NCBI RefSeq assembly: GCF_003721565.1
Contig: NZ_RJJE01000009.1
Location: 124,001 to 188,000, forward strand
DNA length: 64,000 nucleotides
Source of the DNA: Rufibacter immobilis
Lineage (GTDB): Bacteria > Bacteroidota > Bacteroidia > Cytophagales > Hymenobacteraceae
Direction: 5' to 3'
Each line of letters starts with the position of its first letter. Position 1 is the first letter of the stretch. The position numbers and the translations under genes were made by a program. The notes below the pieces were generated by a model, which was given only the letters and a program-made list of their open reading frames with translations, did not search any database and was not told the DNA's origin. Shown piece after piece: positions 51,630 to 58,444 of the stretch.

Positions 51630-51757
51630 GAGCTTTATTTTTTTCATAGGAATAAATGCTTCGGTTATGTTCTAATAACATCTGTTTCCTCTTAACGAGA
51701 GCCAAAACAATTGGTTATCTCAGAAGAATCTACTCATTCTGGCCCACTGGCTGTAGC

Positions 51758-52042
51758 TTAGGCTTGGTTACCGGTTCCCTGGCCGGCGTTGGTGTCTGCG
51801 TTGGAAGTGTTGGTGGCTCCGCCTCCGGCGTTAGAACCGCCCAACAGGCTAGATAGGCCGCCCAGTTTCTCCAGGTAGGTTCCCACTTGCCCGTTTACGC
51901 TTTCGGCCAGTTGGCCCGCTACTTTCAGGAGGCTCTCACGGGATACTTTCCCGTTGTTAGGGGCCATTAAGATACCTGCCACTACACCGGCAGCAGCACC
52001 AGCGGCCGCCGCGATCAAGATTTTAGAATTGTCGTTTTTCAT
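51758..52042 (-). CDS. YtxH domain-containing protein, paralogue
   Basis: 94 residues from the ATG at 52042 (MKNDNSKILIAAAAGAAAG). Codons upstream to 52126 are an unlikely extension. The YtxH helix is residues 8-28 (LIAAAAGAAAGVVAGILMAPNNGK), then LLKVAGQLAESVNGQVGTYLEKLGGLSSLL, and a Gly/Asn/Thr tail (NAGGGATNTSNADTNAGQGTG). It shares the same layout as the neighbour at 51120 and is on the same strand, so both arose by duplication. Function unknown. The 148 bases upstream are AT-rich, including a TATA-type dinucleotide stretch near 52130-52160. Confidence 0.78.
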   Translation of the reverse strand: MKNDNSKILIAAAAGAAAGVVAGILMAPNNGKVSRESLLKVAGQLAESVNGQVGTYLEKLGGLSSLLGGSNAGGGATNTSNADTNAGQGTGNQA

Positions 52043-52189
52043 AATTTGAATAAGAATAAGGGTTTTAGGTGCCTCCGCGAAGGAGAACAATACTACAACG
52101 GCTACAGGAACCGCAACAATATGCAAACTATAAATATATATTATAATATATATTTATCCCCTTTACGGATTAATGGGAGGCAGGTTTAT

Positions 52190-52227
52190 AGTTTTGGCCT
52201 GTTTTAGGAAAATAAGCCGCTAAACGC
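52190..52227. repeat. P38 repeat, asymmetric form
   Basis: GTTTTGGCCTGTTTTAGGAAAA left side and AATAAGCCGCTAAACGCC right arm. It lies 58 bases before the Kazal gene ATG, and is the closest match to the copy-like stretch inside tilS at 61174. Confidence 0.82.
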
Positions 52228-52285
52228 CCTTGCCCCTATACAAATAGCTTAGAACCGCCGTATATTTCAGCAGAAAACTACCACT

Positions 52286-52534
52286 ATGAAAAAACAAGTT
52301 ATTGTACTGGCCTTGCTGCTGGGGAGCGCCCTGGGCTGCAAGACAAACCAAACTTCCCAGGCGGTGGCCTGCATAGACCCCAGCAAAATTGACAAAGAAC
52401 GCGCCTGCACCATGCAGTACGACCCCGTGTGCGGCTGCGACGGCAAAACCTACGGCAATGCCTGCTCAGCGGAAAGCAAAGGCGTAACTTCCTATACCAA
52501 AGGAGAATGCGCCACCTCCGGCACTAACAACTAA
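52286..52534 (+). CDS. Kazal-type serine protease inhibitor domain lipoprotein
   Basis: 82 residues. The lipoprotein signal is [18 protein letters not shown] with Cys18 as the lipid site. The mature part is one Kazal domain with six cysteines: C29 (ACIDP), C41 ([21 protein letters not shown], adding C49, C51 and C60) and C74 (KGEC). This matches the C-x-C-spacing of a bacterial Kazal_1/Kazal_2 protein. It probably inhibits host or self proteases at the cell surface, though this is inference. The gene ends three bases before the cupin gene, so the two may be translationally linked. Confidence 0.87.
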   Translation: MKKQVIVLALLLGSALGCKTNQTSQAVACIDPSKIDKERACTMQYDPVCGCDGKTYGNACSAESKGVTSYTKGECATSGTNN

Positions 52535-52537
52535 GCC

Positions 52538-52912
52538 ATGAGCGAGAAAAAATACTTCTTGCAAACCGCTCCCTTCCGGGTACCCACCACCGACGGGAAA
52601 CTGATAGAAGAGCACTTCGGGTTGGCCAGCACCCGCACCGAGGCGTTCAGCGTGGCCCACATGGTAGCGCCGCCCCACTGGAGCGAGCCCCACCAGACCC
52701 CGGAGTTTGATGAGGTGACCATTGTGCTCAGGGGAAGGAAACAGATTGAGATTGACGGCGAAACCGTGGTGCTCAGCGCCGGGCAGACCCTGCACATCAA
52801 GGCCGGAGCCCGCATCCGGTACGCCAATCCGTTTGACGAGGAAGTAGAATACTGGTCTATCTGCGTACCGGCTTTTGACATCAACACCGTGAACCGGGAA
52901 GACGAAGCGTAA
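52538..52912 (+). CDS. Cupin domain protein
   Basis: 124 residues with one beta-barrel cupin. Metal-binding type motifs are WSEPHQTPEFDEVTIVLRGRKQIEIDG (PHxxPxxDE, then a G-x5-P-like turn) and AGQTLHIKAGARIRYANPFDEEVEYW. The residues HxH are partly absent: only His52 and Glu/Asp are clear, so a metal ligand set is uncertain. It is a small soluble protein with no signal peptide. It begins three bases after a Kazal lipoprotein gene, a pairing I do not recognise. A P38 copy follows by nine bases. Confidence 0.82.
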   Translation: MSEKKYFLQTAPFRVPTTDGKLIEEHFGLASTRTEAFSVAHMVAPPHWSEPHQTPEFDEVTIVLRGRKQIEIDGETVVLSAGQTLHIKAGARIRYANPFDEEVEYWSICVPAFDINTVNREDEA

Positions 52913-52920
52913 GCCGTGCT

Positions 52921-52961
52921 TGCGTTTAGGGGCTGTTTTTCCAAAAACGGCCCCTAAACAG
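52921..52961. repeat. P38 repeat, symmetric form, overlapping a terminator
   Basis: TGCGTTTAGGGGCTGTTTTT and AAAAACGGCCCCTAAACA arms. It lies eight bases after the cupin stop. The terminal AAACA is also the first five bases of the following 20-bp hairpin. Confidence 0.87.
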
Positions 52962-53000
52962 AACGCCCGCTATAGAGAGGCTATAGCGGGCGTTCTGTTT
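52956..53000. terminator. Perfect 20-bp terminator between convergent genes
   Basis: Arms AAACAGAACGCCCGCTATAG at 52956-52975 and complement at 52981-53000, five-base loop AGAGG. It serves the cupin gene (plus) and recN (minus). Confidence 0.87.
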
Positions 53001-53018
53001 TAAGATACTACTTCAAGC

Positions 53019-54677
53019 TTATGCGCTCAGGGCCAGAAGTTCTTTCGCGCTCTGGAAGGCGTTCTCAGAGGGGTTGGCCCCTGCAATCATCTGGGCAATT
53101 TCCACCACCCGTTCCTGGTGGCTCAGTTGCCTGATCCGGCTCACGGTGCGGTCGGCGCGGTCTTCTTTGTAGACGAAGTAGTGCGTGTCTCCCTGCGCGG
53201 CCATCTGCGGCAAGTGCGAAATACAGATTAACTGGTGCTTCTGCGACATCTGCTGCATCATTTTACCCACTTTCACGGCAATCTCGCCGGAGATACCGGT
53301 GTCAATCTCATCAAAGATAATGGTGGGCAGCGCCGTCTTATCAGCTAACAGATATTTCACGCAGAGCATCAATCTGGAGAATTCACCTCCCGAGGCGGCT
53401 TTGCTCAAGGTCTGCGGCGCGGCTCCTTTGTTGGCGCTGAACAGGATGTTGACCACATCAATACCAGTGGCGGCCGGGGCCGATGTTTTGTGCTCAATCA
53501 CCACGCGGGCGTTGGGCATACCCAGTTCAGAGAGGAGGCTGTGCAGTTCCTCCTGGAAAACGGTGAACACGCTGGTACGGCTTTGGGAAAGTTCCTGCGC
53601 CCGGGCTTCCACTTCCTGCAGGGCCGCGGTGAGGGCTTTTTTGGTTTTCTCAATGGCGGCGTCCAGGTTGAGCACACTGCTTACTTTCACTTCCAATTCG
53701 GCTTGGAGAGCCAGTAATTCCTCCACAGAGCGCACCTGGTGCTTGCGTTGCAGCGTGTAGATCAGGTCTAAACGTTCCTGCAACTGCTCGGCGCGCTGGG
53801 GGTCGGCCTCGGTCTTGCGCTCGGCGTCTTCCAGTTCTCCGGCAATGTCATTCAATTCAATGAGGCAGCTGTCTAACCGTTCCTTCAAGGCCTGGAAGCT
53901 GTCGCCGTACTCGGTTACCTGCCCCACCAAGTGGCTGGCATCTTTGAGCGCGCCGGCGGCATTGTACTCACTCTCAGAAATGTATTGCAGGGCCTGGCTC
54001 AGCTTCAGTTTTATTTCCTCGGCGTGCTCCAGCTGCTTCAGCTCGGTTTCATGACTTTCCTGTTCCTCGGCCTGCAGATTGGCGTCTGACAGTTCGTTCA
54101 GGAGATAGGTGTTGTAGTCCAGTTCTTTCTGCGACTGGGCCAGCTGCGCCTCCAGGTCTTTGTATTCGCGCTCCAGTTTGCGATAGGTCCTGAAAGCGGC
54201 TCCGTATTGCTCGCGCAGCGGCTCGTTCTGGGCAAATAAGTCCAAGATGTTCAACTGGTACGCCGGGTCGCCCAACAGCAGGGTGTCATGCTGTGAGTGG
54301 ATGTCCATGAGCTGGTCTCCAATGCGGCGCAGCTGTTCCAGCGTAACTGGCGTATCATTCACGAAAGCGCGTGACTTACCGCTGGGGCTAATCTCGCGGC
54401 GCAGCAGGCTGATAGGCTCAAAATCCAGATCTTCGGTTTGAAAGAAGGATTGCAGCTGGTACTCAGAAATGTCAAAGGAGCCTTCAATCACACACTTCTC
54501 ATTCTGGTTGAACAGCAGTTTGGAGTCGGCGCGGTTTCCCAGCAGCAAGCCAATGGCTCCCAGCATGATGGACTTACCGGCACCGGTCTCGCCGGTAATA
54601 ATGTTCAGCAGCGGCGAAGGTTGCAGCTCCAGCTGCTCAATAAGGGCGTAATTTTTGATCTTAAGGTCTACGAGCAT
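53019..54677 (-). CDS. recN: DNA repair protein RecN
   Basis: 552 residues, standard RecN size. The N-terminus is LKIKNYALIEQLELQPSPLLNIITGETGAGKSIMLGAIGLLLG, holding the Walker A GETGAGKS. A central coiled coil spans about residues 160-370. The C-terminal SMC-like half has the signature ASGGEFSRLMLCVKYLLADKTALPTIIFDEIDTGISGE, with Walker B. It is an SMC-like ATPase recruited early to double-strand breaks. The gene begins at an ATG and is the last gene of its strand group before porD, separated by 356 bases. Confidence 0.95.
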   Translation of the reverse strand: MLVDLKIKNYALIEQLELQPSPLLNIITGETGAGKSIMLGAIGLLLGNRADSKLLFNQNEKCVIEGSFDISEYQLQSFFQTEDLDFEPISLLRREISPSGKSRAFVNDTPVTLEQLRRIGDQLMDIHSQHDTLLLGDPAYQLNILDLFAQNEPLREQYGAAFRTYRKLEREYKDLEAQLAQSQKELDYNTYLLNELSDANLQAEEQESHETELKQLEHAEEIKLKLSQALQYISESEYNAAGALKDASHLVGQVTEYGDSFQALKERLDSCLIELNDIAGELEDAERKTEADPQRAEQLQERLDLIYTLQRKHQVRSVEELLALQAELEVKVSSVLNLDAAIEKTKKALTAALQEVEARAQELSQSRTSVFTVFQEELHSLLSELGMPNARVVIEHKTSAPAATGIDVVNILFSANKGAAPQTLSKAASGGEFSRLMLCVKYLLADKTALPTIIFDEIDTGISGEIAVKVGKMMQQMSQKHQLICISHLPQMAAQGDTHYFVYKEDRADRTVSRIRQLSHQERVVEIAQMIAGANPSENAFQSAKELLALSA

Positions 54678-54992
54678 AAAGTAGGAAGGCCTCTTTCAGG
54701 GTTGGTGGTGACGATGTACTCCAATAGACAAATATGCTAATTTATTTAGTTTCAAAACTAATAAGTGTAGCCAAATTTTTCTCTTCAGAATAGGAAGCTT
54801 CCGCAGCACTTAGCTACCGGCAAAACTTCCCGTACGTGGTCTTCCTCCTAACGATGCGGGCAACCTGCTTGTTCCCAAAATCAGACTGCCCGTCTGTTCC
54901 TTCCCGTGCAAGACCGCCTCAATATAAGCAGTTTCTGATTCACCACAGAAAACAGATAACTTTCCCCGTAGGCAGGGCGATGTGATGACGTG
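54678..54992. other. Intergenic region upstream of recN, nothing recognised
   Basis: The part near recN is AT-rich and contains CATATTTG on the minus strand, close to the TAnnTTTG box, 60 bases before the start. The remainder, to the P38 copy, shows no frame, tRNA or hairpin. Confidence 0.5.
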
Positions 54993-55033
54993 ACGTTTAG
55001 GGGCTCTTTTTCTGAAAACGGCTCCTAAATGCC
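54993..55033. repeat. P38 repeat, abutting the porD stop
   Basis: GACGTTTAGGGGCTCTTTTT conserved arm, CTGAAAACGGCTCCTAAATGCC degenerate arm. Its last base is next to the TAA of porD (55034-55036, minus strand). Confidence 0.83.
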
Positions 55034-55948
55034 TTAGCGACGTAAGATGGTTTCGTATTTAGCCCGGTTGGTGGGATCTACTTGGGTAAGTAGATCATAG
55101 GCTTGCTGTTTCTGTTCCGGCGTAGCCGATGCGAACGCCGCGCTTACCTCAGTGGCTTTGGCCTCAAAGAAAGAGCGCAACGCGGCCGCCCCTGGCCTGA
55201 TGCGAGCCACCTGCTGCACATTACGGAGCGCTTCCAGAATGTTCTGCCGGGCCTTCTCAGGGTCTTGCCCCATCAGGTCCAGCCCCTGGCGGTGGTAGAG
55301 ATAGAGCGCCGATCTGAACGGTTCAAACTGCGGGTCTTGCAAGTTGTTAATGAGCCAGTAACGGTTACGGGTATCGGCGGTGGCGCTCCAACCGGTGGCG
55401 GCAGTACCCGATGAGGTCACTAAATTGAGGATATTGCTGGCCTCAGCGAGGGCATTGGCCCCGCCCAAACGCGCGAAGCTGTCGTTGTCCATTCCTATAA
55501 TGGTATAGGCGTAGAAAGACAGAATGGCGGTAAGATTGGTGGTAAAGGTATTGGGCGCGTATTGCAGCGGCTGCGCCGGGTTATACTCAAACTCAAACTT
55601 GGTGTCTACAAAAGAAAGCACGGTGGTCTCATAACCGGTGCCGTAGGTAGGCCTACTAGAGATAATTTGCGTATTGGCTTCATACACCCCAATCTGGGGC
55701 ATGGCCCGCAGCGTGATGAACATCTTGCACCTGATGCGCTCCTCGTTCTGGTACACGTCTCCGGTCCAGCGGGTATTGTTCATGAGCTCTGAAATGGCGT
55801 TCTGCATCTGCTGAAACACCTGCCGGTCGGTGGCCTGCACCTGCTCACTGTTCACGGTTACTTCGCAGCGTAACTCTTGGGCCAGGGAACAGAACGGCAA
55901 CAGCAGCCCGGCCACCAGCCAACCTATTTTTTTTGCAAACATGCCCAT
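55034..55948 (-). CDS. porD: Type IX secretion system protein PorD (DUF4835)
   Basis: 304 residues. A signal peptide (MGMFAKKIGWLVAGLLLPFCSLA) precedes QELRCEVTVNSEQVQATDRQVFQ. The DUF4835 domain fills the rest, with AILSFYAYTIIGMDNDSFARLGG and a helical C-terminus. PorD is required for T9SS in Porphyromonas and Flavobacterium and is periplasmic. The start overlaps coaB by 25 bases; an internal ATG at 55942 is two codons later. In this lineage PorD lies by coaB-coaC-rpoZ-bamD, as I recall in related genomes, which agrees with its role. P38 abuts the stop. Confidence 0.88.
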   Translation of the reverse strand: MGMFAKKIGWLVAGLLLPFCSLAQELRCEVTVNSEQVQATDRQVFQQMQNAISELMNNTRWTGDVYQNEERIRCKMFITLRAMPQIGVYEANTQIISSRPTYGTGYETTVLSFVDTKFEFEYNPAQPLQYAPNTFTTNLTAILSFYAYTIIGMDNDSFARLGGANALAEASNILNLVTSSGTAATGWSATADTRNRYWLINNLQDPQFEPFRSALYLYHRQGLDLMGQDPEKARQNILEALRNVQQVARIRPGAAALRSFFEAKATEVSAAFASATPEQKQQAYDLLTQVDPTNRAKYETILRR

Positions 55949-56586
55949 TCAGCGTTAATGGATTCCAGAATATCTAGGGCTACCTCGTCTTTTCCCTTCA
56001 GGGAGTATTCCTCCACAGAAGCCGGTTTCACAATGGTGATTTTGTTTGTGTCATGCTTAAACCCGGCCCCGGGGTCCCGAAGGGAGTTCAACACCACCAT
56101 GTTCAGGTTCTTCTTAAGGAGTTTGCCGCGGGCATTCTCCAGTTCCTGATCTGTCTCCAGCGCGAAGCCAACGGCAAACTGGTCGGGGCGTTTCTGTTTC
56201 CCTAAGGTAGCCGCTATATCAACGTTCTTCACCAACTCAATGGTAAAGGAGGCGTCACTTTTTTTTATCTTGTTTACAGCGGTGTCTTTGGGTTTGTAAT
56301 CTGCCACGGCGGCGGCGAATATCCAAAGATCTGCTCCTGGGGCTATCTTGTTACAGGCGGCAAACATCTCATCGGCGGTCATGACTGAAATTACCTGCAC
56401 CTGCGGGTGCTCCAGGGTTAAGGCTGTGGGGCCTGAAACCAGTGAGACCTCCGCCCCTTGCTCAGCCAGGCAACGGGCCAGAGCAAAGCCCATTTTACCG
56501 GTAGAATGGTTGCCAATGAAGCGTACCGGGTCTAGCGGTTCATACGTTGGCCCTGCCGTGATCAGGACTTTCTTACCGTTAAACAA
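55924..56586 (-). CDS. coaB: Phosphopantothenate--cysteine ligase (CoaB)
   Basis: 220 residues. FNGKKVLITAGPTYEPLDPVRFIGNHSTGKMGFALARCLAEQGAEVSLVSGPT is the nucleotide-binding start, with AAAVADYKPK and the KIKK motif later; IELVKNVDI and FALETD fit the ligase domain. In many bacteria this domain is the C-terminal half of a fused CoaBC. Here the start codon is TTG at 56584-56586, lying within the end of coaC, with an eight-base overlap and another frame. It activates 4'-phosphopantothenate with CTP and joins cysteine. Either two separate genes or a frameshifted fusion would fit; separate genes seem more likely. Confidence 0.88.
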   Translation of the reverse strand: MFNGKKVLITAGPTYEPLDPVRFIGNHSTGKMGFALARCLAEQGAEVSLVSGPTALTLEHPQVQVISVMTADEMFAACNKIAPGADLWIFAAAVADYKPKDTAVNKIKKSDASFTIELVKNVDIAATLGKQKRPDQFAVGFALETDQELENARGKLLKKNLNMVVLNSLRDPGAGFKHDTNKITIVKPASVEEYSLKGKDEVALDILESINAEWACLQKK

Positions 56587-57139
56587 TGTTCAGAGAAGTA
56601 AAATGCTGCTGTAAAACCTGTACAATTTCCTCCGGTTCAGCCAAACGCCCCTGCCCTACCAACCCACTGGCTAATTCTCCGTGTCCGGCTTCAATGAGGT
56701 GGTTGCCATAGGAACGTAACAGCCTAAAATTTTCCTGCACCGCGGGGTGCTGGTACATGTCCAGATCCATGGCCGGCGCCACAAACACCGGGCAGCGCGC
56801 CGACAGATACGTGGCCGAAAGCAGGTTGTCACACAAACCACGGGCAAATTTCCCCACCGTGTTGGCACTGGCAGGCGCTACCACCAGCGCATCGGCCCAG
56901 AGGCCCAATTCCACGTGGTTATGCCATAGGCCGGAGCTGTCATCGCGCACGAATTGGGTGAGCACGGGCCTCTTAGAGAGGGTGGCCAGCGTAACCGGGG
57001 TTATAAAAGCAGAAGCAGAAGTGGTCAGGATTACCTGCACTTCTGCTTCTGCTTTTACCAGAAGGCGCACCAGCAGTGCCGCTTTATAGGCCGCAATGCT
57101 CCCGCACACCCCCAGAATTATTTTCTTATGCCGAAGCAT
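56579..57139 (-). CDS. coaC: Phosphopantothenoylcysteine decarboxylase (CoaC, flavoprotein)
   Basis: 186 residues, a homo-oligomeric flavin-containing Cys decarboxylase domain. The FMN-binding start is KKIILGVCGSIAAYKAALLVRLLVKAEAEVQVILTTSA, with the catalytic His in HVELGLWADALVVAPASANTVGKFA and the substrate region CPVFVAPAMDLDMY. The family consensus has AMN at that point; AMD here is a change. It converts 4'-phosphopantothenoylcysteine to 4'-phosphopantetheine. It ends at TAA 56581-56579 in a different frame from coaB. In the operon order rpoZ-coaC-coaB-porD on the minus strand. Confidence 0.9.
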   Translation of the reverse strand: MLRHKKIILGVCGSIAAYKAALLVRLLVKAEAEVQVILTTSASAFITPVTLATLSKRPVLTQFVRDDSSGLWHNHVELGLWADALVVAPASANTVGKFARGLCDNLLSATYLSARCPVFVAPAMDLDMYQHPAVQENFRLLRSYGNHLIEAGHGELASGLVGQGRLAEPEEIVQVLQQHFTSLNIV

Positions 57140-57153
57140 TCAGAAACCTAAAA

Positions 57154-57483
57154 TTAAAAAGCCGAAGAAGTCTGCTCTTCGTCCTCTGTTCTTCTGAAGT
57201 ATACTTTTCCTTCAACGAACTCCTCAATGGCCATATTGGTAGGCTTAGGAAGGCGCTCATAGTATTTGGAGATCTCAATCTGCTCGCGGTTCTCAAACAC
57301 CTCCTCCAGGTTGTCTACCGTGGTGGCGAACTCGGCTAATTTAGAATTCAACTCCTCCTTCACTTTCACGGCAATTTGGTTCGCACGCTTAGAGATGATG
57401 GAGATAGACTCATATACGTTCCCGGTTTCAACGGCTAGGTCTGAGATATTACGCGTTACAATGGATGCTGGTACTTGGGCCAT
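57154..57483 (-). CDS. rpoZ: DNA-directed RNA polymerase omega subunit (RpoZ, Bacteroidota type)
   Basis: 109 residues. The sequence TRNISDLAVETGNVYESISIISKRANQIAVKVKEELNSKLAEFATT matches the RPB6/omega core. The C-terminal extension (DNLEEVFENREQIEISKYYERLPKPTNMAIEEFVEGKVYFRR) is typical of Bacteroidota. Omega helps RNA polymerase assemble and binds ppGpp in Proteobacteria. It precedes coaC by 14 bases on the minus strand and follows bamD by 30 bases, so bamD-rpoZ-coaC-coaB-porD is one unit. Confidence 0.9.
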   Translation of the reverse strand: MAQVPASIVTRNISDLAVETGNVYESISIISKRANQIAVKVKEELNSKLAEFATTVDNLEEVFENREQIEISKYYERLPKPTNMAIEEFVEGKVYFRRTEDEEQTSSAF

Positions 57484-57513
57484 ATAGCTAGTGAATTGGG
57501 TTTTATAAATAGA

Positions 57514-58371
57514 TTAATTGGTGGTGGCAGTGGCGTTAGCCGCGTTGGTAGATTTGCTCAATCTCTCCAACGCCTGCCGGCTGGAGTCATAAAGACTTTC
57601 AGCGGTACGTAAATATTTACTGTTTGGATAAGCGTCTACAAAAGCCTGGTACATGGTAATTACTTCCAGGTAACGGTCTCTCTGCTTTGTCTCTATGCTT
57701 TCTTTGGCGTAGTTGTGCTGGGCATCTATGCGCAGGTAAGCGGCTTCTTCATTGAAGGCAGAAGAAGGGAAGTTCTTCCGGAAGTTCTCCAGCGCCACCA
57801 CCGCCGACTTGTAGTACTGCGGGTCATAGTTGGTAAGCTTGTAGTACTGCTTGGCGTTGTCAAAGGCCTTTAACTCAATCTTGCGCGAAAGTTCATCATA
57901 AATGGTGTTGGCCTCCTGCATGTACTTGCTTTGCGGGTAGCGGCGCATGAATTCCTGTAAGGCGGTCATGGCTTGCACGGTGCTCTGCTGGTCCAGGTTG
58001 TGCGCCGGCGACTCATTGGTCAAGGACTTCGCGTTGAGGAAAGCGGCCTCCTCGGCATACTGGCTCCGCGGGAACGTCTGCCCAAAGGAAGTGAAGTGGA
58101 AAGCACTCTCTACGAACAGCTGCTGGTGGTACTTGGTGTTAGCGTACAGAAAGTTAGCCTGTTCATACTCGCTGCGGCCTTTTAAGAGTGGCATGAGGTC
58201 TTCCAGCAAAGCACCGGCTTTGTCGTACTCCTCCTTTTCATAGTAAGCGAGCGCGGCGGCGTATTTCTTGTCTACGTCGTCACTTTTCAGGATTTTATTG
58301 TATTTGCCGCAGGCGCTCAACAGCACTACTGTGAGCAAGATGGGCAAATAAGCAAGGATGCGTCTGGTCAT
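57514..58371 (-). CDS. bamD: Outer membrane protein assembly factor BamD
   Basis: 285 residues. The lipoprotein signal ends in LLSAC with Cys at residue 21, anchoring it to the inner face of the outer membrane. Five TPR-like repeats follow (YYEKEEYDKAGALLEDLMPLLKGRSEYEQANFLYA, AMTALQEFMRRYPQSKYMQEANTIYDEL, ALENFRKNFPSSAFNEEAAYLRI). It is the essential partner of BamA for barrel assembly. A TATTTTTG box precedes the start, making it the probable first gene of the bamD-rpoZ-coaC-coaB-porD group. Confidence 0.92.
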   Translation of the reverse strand: MTRRILAYLPILLTVVLLSACGKYNKILKSDDVDKKYAAALAYYEKEEYDKAGALLEDLMPLLKGRSEYEQANFLYANTKYHQQLFVESAFHFTSFGQTFPRSQYAEEAAFLNAKSLTNESPAHNLDQQSTVQAMTALQEFMRRYPQSKYMQEANTIYDELSRKIELKAFDNAKQYYKLTNYDPQYYKSAVVALENFRKNFPSSAFNEEAAYLRIDAQHNYAKESIETKQRDRYLEVITMYQAFVDAYPNSKYLRTAESLYDSSRQALERLSKSTNAANATATTN

Positions 58372-58378
58372 AAGCGCG

Positions 58379-58386
58379 CAAAAATA
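58379..58386 (-). promoter_or_regulatory. Candidate Bacteroidota -7 box (TATTTTTG)
   Basis: On the minus strand TATTTTTG matches TAnnTTTG and ends 7 bases before the bamD ATG, again a nearly leaderless arrangement. No -33 TTG is clear. Confidence 0.4.
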
Positions 58387-58444
58387 ACTATTTTTTTTAT
58401 ATGTAACAGAACGAATGGCAGAACCATTCAGTATAGCGTCTCAA

